From NCBI GenBank assembly GCA_947498055.1, contig CANMJA010000002.1, positions 177,680 to 241,679 on the forward strand: DNA of 64,000 nt. The letters run 5' to 3'. The position numbers and the translations under genes are program-made. Shown in pieces: positions 52,972 through 62,570 of this stretch. The notes under the pieces were generated by a model. That model was not told where the DNA came from. It ran no database searches and saw only the letters and a list, made by a program, of their open reading frames with translations. The stretch comes from an uncultured Tenacibaculum sp. Its GTDB lineage: Bacteria; Bacteroidota; Bacteroidia; Flavobacteriales; Flavobacteriaceae. Position 1 is the first letter of the stretch, and every line of letters starts with the position of its first letter.

Positions 52972-54465
52972 ATGTCTTTAAAATCTTTTTTAGCCATACC
53001 TTTTGCAAAAAAAGCAGTAAAAAAAGTTCAAAAATGGGCTAATAAGCCACATAAAACACAAGAAAAAGTTTTTCAGTATTTAATAGCAGAAGGTTGTAAA
53101 ACAGTTTTCGGAAAAGAGCACGATTTTATTTCTATAAATTCTTATGAAGATTTTAAAAAACGAGTACCAGTAAATGATTACGAAGGATTAAAACCTTATG
53201 TAGATAGAATGGTTGCTGGTGAAGAAAATATACTTTGGAAAGGAAAACCAATTTATTTTGCAAAAACATCAGGAACTACTTCTGGAGCAAAATATATTCC
53301 AATAACTAAAGAATCTATGCCAACACATATTAAATCGGCACGAAACGCTTTGTTATTCTATATTAATGAAACTAAAGATGCTTCTTTTGTAAATGGAAAA
53401 ATGATTTTTTTACAAGGGAGCCCGATTTTAGAGGATAAAAACGGAATTAAATTAGGTAGGTTAAGCGGAATTGTAGCGCATTATGTACCTAATTATTTAT
53501 TAAAAAATAGATTGCCAAGTTGGGAAACAAATTGTATTGAAGATTGGGATACAAAAGTAGATAAGGTAGTAGAAGAAACGCTATCTGAAGACATGACGGT
53601 AATTAGCGGAATCCCTTCTTGGGTGCAAATGTATTTTGAGAAATTAATAGATAAGACTGGGAAGACTATTTCTGAACTTTTTCCTAATTTTAATTTCTTT
53701 ATTTATGGAGGTGTAAATTTTGACCCTTATAAAAATAAATTTGAAGCCCTAATAGGAAAGAAAATAGATTATATAGAATTATATCCAGCATCTGAAGGGT
53801 TTATTGCATTTCAAGATTCTCAAAAAGAAAAAGGAATGTTATTGCAATTAGATTCGGGCATTTTTTATGAGTTTATTCCTGCTACTGAATTTTTTCAAGA
53901 AAATCCAGCACGTATTTCTCTTAAAGATGTTCAGTTAGGAGTAAATTATGCAATCATACTTAATACAACAGCAGGTCTTTGGGGATACAATATTGGAGAT
54001 ACTGTTGAGTTTACTTCGTTAACACCTTATAGAATAAAAGTAACAGGTCGTATTAAGCATTTTATTTCTGCTTTTGGAGAACATGTAATAGGAAAAGAAG
54101 TAGAAAAAGCATTAAACGATGCCATTGTAGGAACGAATGTAAATGTGAGTGAATTTACAGTAGCACCACAAGTAAATCCAGAAACCGGATTGCCATATCA
54201 CGAATGGTTTATTGAATTTGAAAAAGAACCTGAAGATTTAGAAAAAATGGCCATCAAGATAAATGACTCTATGCAAGAGCAGAATATTTATTACCAAGAT
54301 TTAATAGAAGGTAAAATATTACGCTCTTTAATAATTAGAAAAGTTAAAAAAGGTGGTTTTCATGAATACATGAAATCTATAGGGAAGTTTGGTGGACAAA
54401 ATAAAATTCCACAGCTTTCAGATAATAGAAAAATTGCCGATGTCTTAGAGAATTTTTTAATTTAA
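52972..54465 (+). CDS. GH3 auxin-responsive promoter family protein (acyl-adenylate/amide ligase-like)
   Basis: A 497-residue GH3-type protein, a member of the adenylate-forming superfamily. Motifs include FAKTSGTTSGAKYIPIT (about 100-116, phosphate loop), LYPASEGFIAFQ (about 268-279) and GLWGYNIGDTVEF. In plants such enzymes join amino acids to hormones; bacterial homologues are common in Bacteroidota and untested as far as I know. It is a single-gene unit. Confidence 0.92.
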   Translation: MSLKSFLAIPFAKKAVKKVQKWANKPHKTQEKVFQYLIAEGCKTVFGKEHDFISINSYEDFKKRVPVNDYEGLKPYVDRMVAGEENILWKGKPIYFAKTSGTTSGAKYIPITKESMPTHIKSARNALLFYINETKDASFVNGKMIFLQGSPILEDKNGIKLGRLSGIVAHYVPNYLLKNRLPSWETNCIEDWDTKVDKVVEETLSEDMTVISGIPSWVQMYFEKLIDKTGKTISELFPNFNFFIYGGVNFDPYKNKFEALIGKKIDYIELYPASEGFIAFQDSQKEKGMLLQLDSGIFYEFIPATEFFQENPARISLKDVQLGVNYAIILNTTAGLWGYNIGDTVEFTSLTPYRIKVTGRIKHFISAFGEHVIGKEVEKALNDAIVGTNVNVSEFTVAPQVNPETGLPYHEWFIEFEKEPEDLEKMAIKINDSMQEQNIYYQDLIEGKILRSLIIRKVKKGGFHEYMKSIGKFGGQNKIPQLSDNRKIADVLENFLI

Positions 54466-54715
54466 TCTGCGTAAAATGTTTATCTATTTTGTTTGATAAA
54501 GGTATAGGTTTTTCTTATTTAGATAGGTTTTCTGAAAATCTAATATCCTGAACTATTATACAATTATTTTTAAATACGAGATTCTCAGCGACTATATAAA
54601 AAGTTAAAAAGAAGGTCGTAAATATTTTTTTTGAATAGATTCTAGTATTTTTACTATAAAATATTAGTTTGCAACTTTATACGAAAAACTAATTAAATTA
54701 CTCAGAATCTGTTTT

Positions 54716-56395
54716 ATGAATTACAATATCAAAAATAAATACCTATTCTTATTTTGTTTTTTATGTTGTAATTTATTAGTAAGTCAAACATTAGATTTAC
54801 AAAAGTTATTCGAGGAAGAAAAATATGAAGAAATATTAGAAAAAGAAGCTTATAATACTACATTCACTACTAAAGAGCTTTTTTTCGTCGTTAAATCCTA
54901 TAGTAAATTAAATAGACAATTCGAAAGTTTACTTCTTTTAAATAGAGCAATACCAAGCTTAATAGAAATGGGAGATTTCAATAGCCTATCGGTAGCATAT
55001 AATTTAAAGGCAGAAAACTTAGTAGAATTAAGTAAATTTAAAGAAGGAGCTTTATTTTGTGAAGACGCAATGAAAGATATGGAAATTAAAAAAATACCAT
55101 ATTTAGAAGAACTTTGTGTAAAATGTGGAATTTTATTTAATGGGAATGAAGAACCTATAAAAGCATACAAAACATACAAGAAAATAGCCAAAAAAAAATT
55201 GAAAGAATCGGTTACTTATATTAGTAGTTATGCTTCTATTTTAGCAAATACAGGAAAATATAAAGAAGCTTTAATTTATTTAAAAAAGGGGTTAGATATT
55301 GGATATAAAGAAAACGATGAACAATACATTGGTGCTAGTTTACACAATATAGCAAGAATTTTAATAGAAAAAAAAGAGTGGAAGGAAGCAAAAATTTATC
55401 TAGACTCTGCAGATAAAGCTTTAAGAAAAACGAATGATTTTAACGATAAAAAAAAATTATATATAACGTACCATAATTATTACGCTTTACAAAATGATGT
55501 TGTAATGAGTAGAAGGGTTTTAGATTTTATAGAAAGATTTAATGAGCGAATATATAATCATAGAGTAGAAAAAAGAAAAAAAGAGTTATCTATTATTAAT
55601 AATAGAAAACAGATACTAAATAAAAAAGTAACAGTTATTAATACAGAAATAGAAACGAGAAACGAAAGACGATTACTGTTATTTATTGTACTTATTAGTT
55701 TAATTATAGCAATGCTCTATTGGGTTTTATATATCAGATATAAGAATACGAAATTAAAGTACGAACAAATACTTAACGAACAAGAATTACTGTCTTCACA
55801 AATGACACCACATTTTATTTTTAATGCACTATCTATTTTACAAGGTATGGTGCTTAATAATGAGCATAAAAAAGCATCTTCTTATGTATCAAAATTTACA
55901 AATATTTTACAGTTTATAACGAAAGATGTTTCTCAAAACTTTATTAAAATAGAAGAAGAAATCATTGTTTTGAAAGATTATGTAGATTTACAAAACTTGA
56001 GCGCAAAAAAAAATATAGAACTAATAATACAAAAAACGTTTAAAGAAAACTTACTAATACCTCCCATGATATTACAACCTTTTGTAGAAAATTCGATAAT
56101 TCATGGGTTTAAAGAAGATATAGAAAAACCAACAATAACAATTAATTTTAAATTAGATAACAATAAATTACAATGTGTTATAACAGATAACGGTATAGGT
56201 TTGTCTAATGGAGAAAAGAAAGAAATAAAAAACAAAACATCATTAGCAACTAGCATTGTAAAAGATCGTTTTTCTATTTTATCAAAAAAAATGAGAGGAG
56301 ATTTTGTGGTAATTATAGAAGATTTAAAAGAGAAAGGAAAAAAAGGAACAGAAGTAAGATTACAATTGCCTTATCAAATAGAAAAAACGAAATAA
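54716..56395 (+). CDS. TPR-containing sensor histidine kinase (LytS type)
   Basis: A 559-residue protein. After a signal/anchor (1-24) come TPR-type repeats (about 60-260), a coiled coil, one membrane span (about 319-340) and a kinase core. The phospho-acceptor His is His366 in QMTPHFIFNAL, the N-box is PPMILQPFVENSIIHGF (Asn459), the G-boxes DNGIG (491-495) and GTEVRLQLP. It is complete. It heads a three-gene operon with a degenerate paralogue (1-base gap) and a LytTR response regulator. Confidence 0.93.
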   Translation: MNYNIKNKYLFLFCFLCCNLLVSQTLDLQKLFEEEKYEEILEKEAYNTTFTTKELFFVVKSYSKLNRQFESLLLLNRAIPSLIEMGDFNSLSVAYNLKAENLVELSKFKEGALFCEDAMKDMEIKKIPYLEELCVKCGILFNGNEEPIKAYKTYKKIAKKKLKESVTYISSYASILANTGKYKEALIYLKKGLDIGYKENDEQYIGASLHNIARILIEKKEWKEAKIYLDSADKALRKTNDFNDKKKLYITYHNYYALQNDVVMSRRVLDFIERFNERIYNHRVEKRKKELSIINNRKQILNKKVTVINTEIETRNERRLLLFIVLISLIIAMLYWVLYIRYKNTKLKYEQILNEQELLSSQMTPHFIFNALSILQGMVLNNEHKKASSYVSKFTNILQFITKDVSQNFIKIEEEIIVLKDYVDLQNLSAKKNIELIIQKTFKENLLIPPMILQPFVENSIIHGFKEDIEKPTITINFKLDNNKLQCVITDNGIGLSNGEKKEIKNKTSLATSIVKDRFSILSKKMRGDFVVIIEDLKEKGKKGTEVRLQLPYQIEKTK

Positions 56396-56396
56396 A

Positions 56397-58145
56397 ATGA
56401 AGGTGAAAAGCACTACATATAGAATCATTATTTGTGTCCTATTTAGTTTGATGATGCATTTTTCCTTAGTTGCACAAAAAGATCCCGAAAAAGTATTTGA
56501 AGACAACTCAAAAACAGAAATAGATACAATAAAAGTTAAAATAAATTTAGACACATTATTCAAACAGAAATCCTATAAAAAAATAATAAATATTTTATCT
56601 AAAAAAAAAATAGAAGACACTCTTTCTTTTAATGAATATATTTTGCTTTCAAGATCTTATGGTAGAATAAGGAAGTTTGTGACCGGAGCTGTGTTAACAG
56701 AAGAAATGATAAGTAAGGCTTTAAAACAAAGAGATTCTGCAAATTTATTAGAAGCACTAAATTTAAAAGCTGAACATATGATCGATCTCAATCAAATGGA
56801 AAAAGGAGTTCGATTTTGCGATTCTATAACCCCTTTTTTTAAAAAAAGAGATTCTTCTATATTTATGAGACTATGTTTTAAATGTGGTTTGTTTTATAAA
56901 TATAACGGTCAGTTAAAAAAAGCATACAATACCTATAAAAAAATCACACAAGAGAAGTATAGAAAACTATCATTATTCAAAAATAATTTTGGAATTATTT
57001 TATTAGATATGGAGAAGTATGATGAAGCAATAAACCTAATAAAAGAATCTTTAGAACTTAGTAAAAAAGAAATACCAGCTGCTGCAAGTTTAAATGTAAA
57101 TTATAATAATATAGCTAATATATACTTAAGAAAAAAAGAATACAAGAAAGCTGAAAAATATTTAGATTCTGCATACGGCTCTCTAAATGAAAGAAGTAGA
57201 GAGTCTTCTAAAAAAACAATTTTCTCAAATTACTTCGATCTATATAATGTACAAGGAAAAACAGAAATGACTTTTAGGTTTTTAGATAGTATGTTTAGAA
57301 CGAATGAAAAACTATTAAAAAACAGAGTAGAAGAGAAAGTTTTATCTATAGAAGCAGCAAATAGAAAAGAAAATACACTAGTAAAAAGAGTAATATATGT
57401 TGGAGATGAATTAAAACAGACGAAAAAAAATATATTAAAAGGAACTTTAGTTTTACTTTCCTTTATTTTTATTTTAATGCTGTTAGTCTTCTTTTTTAAA
57501 TACAGAAATATTCAATCTTCGTATAAAAAAATAGTAATCAACCAAAAACTAGGAGGAATCAAATTAAATCCGAATAATATTTCTGGCTCTCTTACAGTTA
57601 TGCAAAATATGATAGATACAAAAAACCCTAAAACAGTAGTTTTTATATCTAGATTCTCTAAATTATTACGATCTGTTCTAGAAATTTCTCGAAAAACGTT
57701 AATACCATTAACAGAAGAAGTAAATAGTTTAAAATATTATTTACAAGTACAAGAGTTAGAAAATAATTCAAATTTTAAATTTAACATAAACGTAGACTCC
57801 GAATTAGAATTTATAAACCCGTTTATTCCACCGATGCTAATTCAACCCTATTTAGAGCATATTATTAGGCAATATAAAGATGTTAAAGAAGAAGAATTAA
57901 AAATAGAAGTTACATTTACTTTTGAGAATCAGCAACTAAGTTGTATGATTAAAGATAATAAAGAAAAAGATGCATACTTTAGAAAAGAGGTTATGCAAGA
58001 AATAGAAAAAACAAGAGAAGTATTAAAAGTATTTTCTAAGAAACTGAACATGTTTTCAGATATTATTCTTAATAACAGAAACGTGAATAATATAGAAGGA
58101 ACATGTATTAATATTAATATACCATATAAAACTGAAGAAGCATGA
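56397..58145 (+). CDS. TPR protein with degenerate kinase core (pseudokinase paralogue)
   Basis: A 582-residue paralogue of the upstream kinase: signal (1-26), TPR-like region (about 80-290), coiled coil, one membrane span (about 348-367), then a kinase-like core. The H-box is LNPNNISG, with Asn393 where the phospho-accepting His should be. The N-box is PPMLIQPYLEHIIRQY, with His488 in place of the ATP-binding Asn. The G-box keeps DN but not the two Gly (DNKEKD, 520-525). So it should not phosphorylate. It overlaps the next gene by 4 bases (ATGA), which indicates co-translation with the response regulator. Confidence 0.9.
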   Translation: MKVKSTTYRIIICVLFSLMMHFSLVAQKDPEKVFEDNSKTEIDTIKVKINLDTLFKQKSYKKIINILSKKKIEDTLSFNEYILLSRSYGRIRKFVTGAVLTEEMISKALKQRDSANLLEALNLKAEHMIDLNQMEKGVRFCDSITPFFKKRDSSIFMRLCFKCGLFYKYNGQLKKAYNTYKKITQEKYRKLSLFKNNFGIILLDMEKYDEAINLIKESLELSKKEIPAAASLNVNYNNIANIYLRKKEYKKAEKYLDSAYGSLNERSRESSKKTIFSNYFDLYNVQGKTEMTFRFLDSMFRTNEKLLKNRVEEKVLSIEAANRKENTLVKRVIYVGDELKQTKKNILKGTLVLLSFIFILMLLVFFFKYRNIQSSYKKIVINQKLGGIKLNPNNISGSLTVMQNMIDTKNPKTVVFISRFSKLLRSVLEISRKTLIPLTEEVNSLKYYLQVQELENNSNFKFNINVDSELEFINPFIPPMLIQPYLEHIIRQYKDVKEEELKIEVTFTFENQQLSCMIKDNKEKDAYFRKEVMQEIEKTREVLKVFSKKLNMFSDIILNNRNVNNIEGTCININIPYKTEEA

Positions 58146-58870
58146 TTAAAACTTTAATAGTTGAAGACGAATTATATATAAGAAAAGGGCTAATATCTAT
58201 GATTGAATCCTTAGACAAGAACATAGATATTATAGGAGAATGCGAAAGTGTAAAAGAAGCAGTTACTGTTACAAAAGCATGCAAACCCGATTTAATCTTT
58301 TTAGATATTAATTTAAAAGATGGTATTGCATTCGATTTTCTAGAGCAAGTAAAAGAGCTTTCTTTTCAAGTAATATTTATTACAGCATATGATCAATATG
58401 CTTTAAAAGCCATAAAAAATGGTGCACTAGATTATATTTTGAAACCAGTAGATATAGAAGAACTAGAGCAAGCAATAGATAAAGTAAAAGATGTTTCTGA
58501 GAACAGACAAGAACATCTTAAAATTGTGAAAGAACAACTTACAGAAAACAAAAAAGAACATATTGTGTTAAGGTTACAAGAAGGGTATCAAATAATTCGT
58601 TTTGACACGCTAATGTATTGCCAATCAGATAAAGGATACACTACTTTTTACTTAGAGAATAAAAAATCATATATAGCTTCCAAGCCAATTAAAGAATTTG
58701 AAGAACAGTTACCACAAGAAATGTTTATTAGAACACATCAATCTTATGTAGTTAATCTTAGGTTTATAGATAAATTTGATAAAACTGGATATGTTTTTTT
58801 GAAATCAGGAAATAGAATACCAGTTTCCACTAGAAAAAGAGAAGAGTTTGTAAATCGTTTATTTAAATAA
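58142..58870 (+). CDS. LytTR-family response regulator
   Basis: A 242-residue regulator: receiver domain (1-120) with acidic pocket VEDE, phospho-acceptor Asp55 (LDINLKDG), Thr81 and Lys101 in LKPVD, then a LytTR DNA-binding domain (about 140-240) with the core MFIRTHQSYVVNL. It is transcribed with the active kinase and the pseudokinase and should be phosphorylated by the former. Targets are unknown. Confidence 0.95.
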   Translation: MIKTLIVEDELYIRKGLISMIESLDKNIDIIGECESVKEAVTVTKACKPDLIFLDINLKDGIAFDFLEQVKELSFQVIFITAYDQYALKAIKNGALDYILKPVDIEELEQAIDKVKDVSENRQEHLKIVKEQLTENKKEHIVLRLQEGYQIIRFDTLMYCQSDKGYTTFYLENKKSYIASKPIKEFEEQLPQEMFIRTHQSYVVNLRFIDKFDKTGYVFLKSGNRIPVSTRKREEFVNRLFK

Positions 58871-58993
58871 TAGTGAATAAACATTTCGAATATGTAAGGA
58901 AGTAATACGAATATATATTTGTCTATATGTACTTCTAACGTAGAACTTATTTTTATAAGATTGATAATCATATCAATAAATATAAGTTTTATA

Positions 58994-59545
58994 ATGAGAA
59001 TATTTTTACTTCCTTTTTATATATTAATTGTAGTTACTTTCTTGTCTTGTGAAGATAGTATATATAAAAGCTCAATAGAAGGTTTTAGTAAATTAGAAAG
59101 CGATCTTTTAATAAAGTTCGGAAGAGATTCCTATTTTACTGATGTTAAAATTAATATAGATAAAAATAAAAAACTGGAAGTAAGTTTGTTAGTTACTAAA
59201 AATCCTTACAGTTATAAAATGAATGGATGGAGTTATAAAAATGGAGTATGGAATAAAAGAACAGAAGTACATTTAGAATTAAGAAAAGGAAATATAAAAA
59301 ACTACCTATATTCATTACAAGAAAATGTAAATATTGTTAAAATGGGTTTCTTAGTAGAAGAATCGTTACATTATGTTTTAGAAAATGACAGTATAGATAT
59401 AGAATTAAAAGGAATAGAAGTAGTATCACCTAATAGAGGAAAAAGATCTAAGAGTGGATATGTCGTTTATTTTTCAACTAAAAATACAGAAATTAAGCAT
59501 TATTATAACCTTGATGGAGAACTTGTAAAAGAAGAAATTTTATAA
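58994..59545 (+). CDS. Lipoprotein, paralogue of the 48163-48714 protein
   Basis: The frame is open from 58919, but the ATG at 58994 (MRIFLLPFYILIVV) gives a standard lipoprotein signal with FLSC (Cys 18) and a 183-residue product, the same length as its paralogue. Blocks: KFGRDSYFTDVKI, NPYSYKMNGWSYKNGVWNKR, EVHLELRKG, then beta strands. It sits 123 bases after the response regulator gene and could be a target or partner of that system, though this is inference only. A DUF4349 gene follows at 59581. Confidence 0.8.
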   Translation: MRIFLLPFYILIVVTFLSCEDSIYKSSIEGFSKLESDLLIKFGRDSYFTDVKINIDKNKKLEVSLLVTKNPYSYKMNGWSYKNGVWNKRTEVHLELRKGNIKNYLYSLQENVNIVKMGFLVEESLHYVLENDSIDIELKGIEVVSPNRGKRSKSGYVVYFSTKNTEIKHYYNLDGELVKEEIL

Positions 59546-59580
59546 AAATCAAATCTCTATTATTAAAAAATACATATAAA

Positions 59581-60453
59581 ATGAAGAAAAGTGTAAAACA
59601 AAGAATAACAAAAACAATGGTTTGGTTTGCCTTTGTTTTTTTACTTCTATTTTTATTTAGGTTTATCTATGGATATACAAAAACATTTAATACGAATTCT
59701 AATGGAGCTTTGTTTTTCGAAAGTATTTCTAAAGTAAAAAGAAATTACGCTTCAAAATCGTATAAATCTAAATCGAATACACCAAGTCAAACAACAATAA
59801 AAGTCGATCAGAAATACGAAAAAATTGCAGAAATAAAAACAAAGTCTTCTAAATTTGAAGTAGAGGAAAAGTCAGTCAGAAAAAAGATCAATAACTTCAA
59901 TGCACTTATTCAATTTGAACAAAAAAGCGGTAATAAAGGGTACAGAAAACTAAATTTATTAATAGGAGTACCGCCACAAAATTTTGACTCTTTATACATG
60001 CAACTTATTAAAATAGGAAAAGTAGAGGCAAAGCAAATCACAAAAAAAGATAAAACTAACGAATACAAAGAATTAAGTGCGAAACAGAAATCACTAAATA
60101 AAATAAGAACCTCCCTTATAGAATTAAAGTCAAAAGGAGGTAAAATACAAGAATATGTAGAGCTAGAAAATAGAATTCTTGAAATAGAAAAACAACTACA
60201 AGAACTAGGAGTTAGTTTAGGAGATTTTGATAACGAAAATGAGTTTTGTACAGTAAAATTTTCTTTGTTAGAAGGCAAAGAAATTAAAATAGGAATCTTA
60301 CAAAGAGTAAAAGTAGCCTTAGAATGGACTGTTAAAATATACTTAAGGATAGTAACAACATTCTTTTTTTTATTACTTGTTTCTTACTTATTAATATTAC
60401 TTATTGAAAAATTGAAATTAATTGAAAAAATAGTAGAAAATAAAGAAAAGTAA
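59581..60453 (+). CDS. DUF4349 domain membrane protein
   Basis: A 290-residue protein with an N-terminal span (about 13-31) and a C-terminal span (about 255-277), with a periplasmic DUF4349 region between. Typical pattern: NNFNALIQFEQKS, KLNLLIGVPPQNFDSLYMQL, then a coiled-coil segment, YVELENRILEIEKQLQEL, and CTVKFSLLEG. Family function is unknown; it may be an envelope scaffold. It follows the lipoprotein gene by 35 bases. Confidence 0.85.
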   Translation: MKKSVKQRITKTMVWFAFVFLLLFLFRFIYGYTKTFNTNSNGALFFESISKVKRNYASKSYKSKSNTPSQTTIKVDQKYEKIAEIKTKSSKFEVEEKSVRKKINNFNALIQFEQKSGNKGYRKLNLLIGVPPQNFDSLYMQLIKIGKVEAKQITKKDKTNEYKELSAKQKSLNKIRTSLIELKSKGGKIQEYVELENRILEIEKQLQELGVSLGDFDNENEFCTVKFSLLEGKEIKIGILQRVKVALEWTVKIYLRIVTTFFFLLLVSYLLILLIEKLKLIEKIVENKEK

Positions 60454-60621
60454 TTTTATGTTAGGTTAACAATTAGTAACTGTTGTTTAGAAGATTAGTT
60501 ATAATAAATAACAGATAAAAGAATCACTCAAAATGCAGCAGTTATATAAAACTTACTTAAAAAATAGAAACACTTTTCAACGTATAGCAATTATTTGTAA
60601 ATTGCGCATAAAATTAAACTA

Positions 60622-61500
60622 ATGACTAATTCTTTTGATTCTTTTCAAAAACGTCGTTTACGATCTTCGTACGCTTCTGTTGTTATTAGTATTGCGCTAG
60701 TGTTATTTATGATTGGAATGCTAGGATTGATTTTGTTAAAGTCAACCAAAGTAGCAAATCATTTTAAACAAGAAGTTGTAATGTCTTTGTTTTTTAAAGA
60801 TGAAATAACAAAAGAACAGATAAATTCTTTTAGAGAAGACCTATCGAAAGAAAATTTTATAAGAGAACTTTATTTTATATCAAAAGAAGAAGCTGCGAAA
60901 ACGTATAGTGAAGATTTAGGAGAAGACTTTTTAGACTTTTTAGGAACTAATCCACTTAAAAATGGTGTCGATTTATATTTAAAAGCAGATTATGTAACAC
61001 CAGAAAAAATGTTAGAACTAGAAAGTAGATTTAATAAAAATGCATTTATAGCAGATGTTTCCTATGATAAACCTTTAGTAGAACAGCTAACCAAAAACAT
61101 ACAGAAAATAAGTTTTTGGTTACTAATAATAAGTGGCTTCTTTGTGTTAATATCTGTTATCTTAATTAACAGTTCTATTAGGCTATCTATATATGCCAAA
61201 AGATTTAACATAAAAACGATGCAAATGGTGGGGGCAACAAAAAGCTTTATTAGAAAACCATTTATTTGGCAGAGTATTAAATTAGGATTTGTAGGTGCAT
61301 TTGTAGCATTAATAGGTGTAGCAATAGTTATCTATTATGTAAATAAAAATATTCCTTCTTTAGAACTACTTAAAGACTATGTATCTTTAATATATTTGGG
61401 AACAATAATACTAGTAGCATCTTTTACAATTACTTGGCTAAGTACTTATTTTGCTACACAACGATTCTTAAATTTACAAACAAACGATTTATATTATTAA
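60622..61500 (+). CDS. ftsX: Cell division protein FtsX (ABC permease)
   Basis: A 292-residue FtsX. One N-terminal span (about 19-42), a periplasmic domain (45-160) and three C-terminal spans (about 165-188, 212-235, 258-280). FKQEVVMSLFFKDE and IYAKRFNIKTMQMVGATKSFIRKPFIWQSI (the latter conserved coupling loop) are family hallmarks. With FtsE it activates peptidoglycan hydrolases at the septum. First gene of ftsX-DUF3098-uppP-truB; ftsE is elsewhere. Confidence 0.94.
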   Translation: MTNSFDSFQKRRLRSSYASVVISIALVLFMIGMLGLILLKSTKVANHFKQEVVMSLFFKDEITKEQINSFREDLSKENFIRELYFISKEEAAKTYSEDLGEDFLDFLGTNPLKNGVDLYLKADYVTPEKMLELESRFNKNAFIADVSYDKPLVEQLTKNIQKISFWLLIISGFFVLISVILINSSIRLSIYAKRFNIKTMQMVGATKSFIRKPFIWQSIKLGFVGAFVALIGVAIVIYYVNKNIPSLELLKDYVSLIYLGTIILVASFTITWLSTYFATQRFLNLQTNDLYY

Positions 61501-61508
61501 TTATAACA

Positions 61509-61757
61509 ATGAAAAAAGGTAAGAATTCCAATAAACCAGAGTTTTTATTTGGTAAAAAAAACTACCAGATTATGCTAATTGGAATAGCAGTAATAGCACT
61601 TGGTTTTATTTTAATGTCTGGCGGAGGTAGTGAGGATCCTAATGTTTTTAATCCAGATATTTATAGTTGGAGAAGAATTCGATTAGCACCAACATTAGTT
61701 ATCATAGGCTTAGGAATAGAAATTTATGCAATTTTAGTAAATCCTAAGAAACAATAA
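61509..61757 (+). CDS. DUF3098 family small membrane protein
   Basis: An 82-residue protein with two membrane spans (about 24-40 and 60-76). The frame extends upstream to 61434, but the ATG at 61509, 8 bases after the ftsX stop, begins the conserved sequence: [39 protein letters not shown], then [15 protein letters not shown]3098 is restricted to Bacteroidota, always in this cluster. Its stop overlaps the uppP ATG (TAATG). Confidence 0.9.
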   Translation: MKKGKNSNKPEFLFGKKNYQIMLIGIAVIALGFILMSGGGSEDPNVFNPDIYSWRRIRLAPTLVIIGLGIEIYAILVNPKKQ

Positions 61758-62566
61758 TGAATACAATACAAGCTATTATTTTAGCAATAATTGAAGGTAT
61801 TACAGAATATTTGCCTGTTTCTTCTACAGGACATATGATTATAGCTTCATCATTTATGAAAATTGCGTCCGATGACTTTACAAAATTATTTACTATTATC
61901 ATTCAATTAGGTGCTATTCTATCTGTATTAGTATTGTATTGGAAGCGTTTTTTTCAAAGCTTCGATTTCTATTTAAAATTATTTGTAGCCTTTTTACCAG
62001 CAGTGTTTTTAGGATTATTATTAAATGATTTTATAGATAGTTTATTAGAAAGTCCTATAACCGTTGCAATAACTCTTATTTTAGGAGGAGTCATTTTATT
62101 AAAAGTAGATGATTGGTTTCGAAAAAATGAAGAGATAGATAATAATAATCCAGAAGCTCATACCAATATTAGCTATATAACAGCATTAAAAATTGGTTTT
62201 TTCCAATGTTTAGCTATGATTCCTGGTACTTCTAGAAGTGGAGCAAGCATTGTAGGAGGTATGACTCAAGGAATAAATAGAAAAACTGCAGCAGAGTTTT
62301 CTTTCTTTTTAGCAATACCAACGATGTTAGGTGCCACTGCAAAAAAACTATATGATTACTATAAAGCAGGTTTCGAATTAAGTTCACAACAAATAAACTT
62401 ATTATTAATTGGTAATATTATTGCCTTCATAGTAGCTTTAATAGCAATTAAATCATTTATAGATTATTTAAGTAAGAAAGGATTTAAATTATTTGGTTAC
62501 TACAGAATCGTATTAGGCCTTTCCTTATTAATAATACATTTCTTCATTTATAAATTAAGTATCTAA
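61757..62566 (+). CDS. uppP: Undecaprenyl-diphosphatase
   Basis: A 269-residue membrane enzyme that recycles the C55 lipid carrier for cell-wall synthesis. The N-terminal motif [17 protein letters not shown] (catalytic Glu and His) and the [10 protein letters not shown] motif (about 155-164, with the catalytic Arg and Ser) are both intact, with eight to ten spans. Overlaps DUF3098 by one base. Confidence 0.95.
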   Translation: MNTIQAIILAIIEGITEYLPVSSTGHMIIASSFMKIASDDFTKLFTIIIQLGAILSVLVLYWKRFFQSFDFYLKLFVAFLPAVFLGLLLNDFIDSLLESPITVAITLILGGVILLKVDDWFRKNEEIDNNNPEAHTNISYITALKIGFFQCLAMIPGTSRSGASIVGGMTQGINRKTAAEFSFFLAIPTMLGATAKKLYDYYKAGFELSSQQINLLLIGNIIAFIVALIAIKSFIDYLSKKGFKLFGYYRIVLGLSLLIIHFFIYKLSI

Positions 62567-62570
62567 GTTA

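Noticed and set aside
60533..60622. 29-codon plus-strand frame just before ftsX whose stop overlaps the ftsX ATG
   Set aside because: No conserved pattern or ribosome binding site; such frames are expected in AT-rich DNA.
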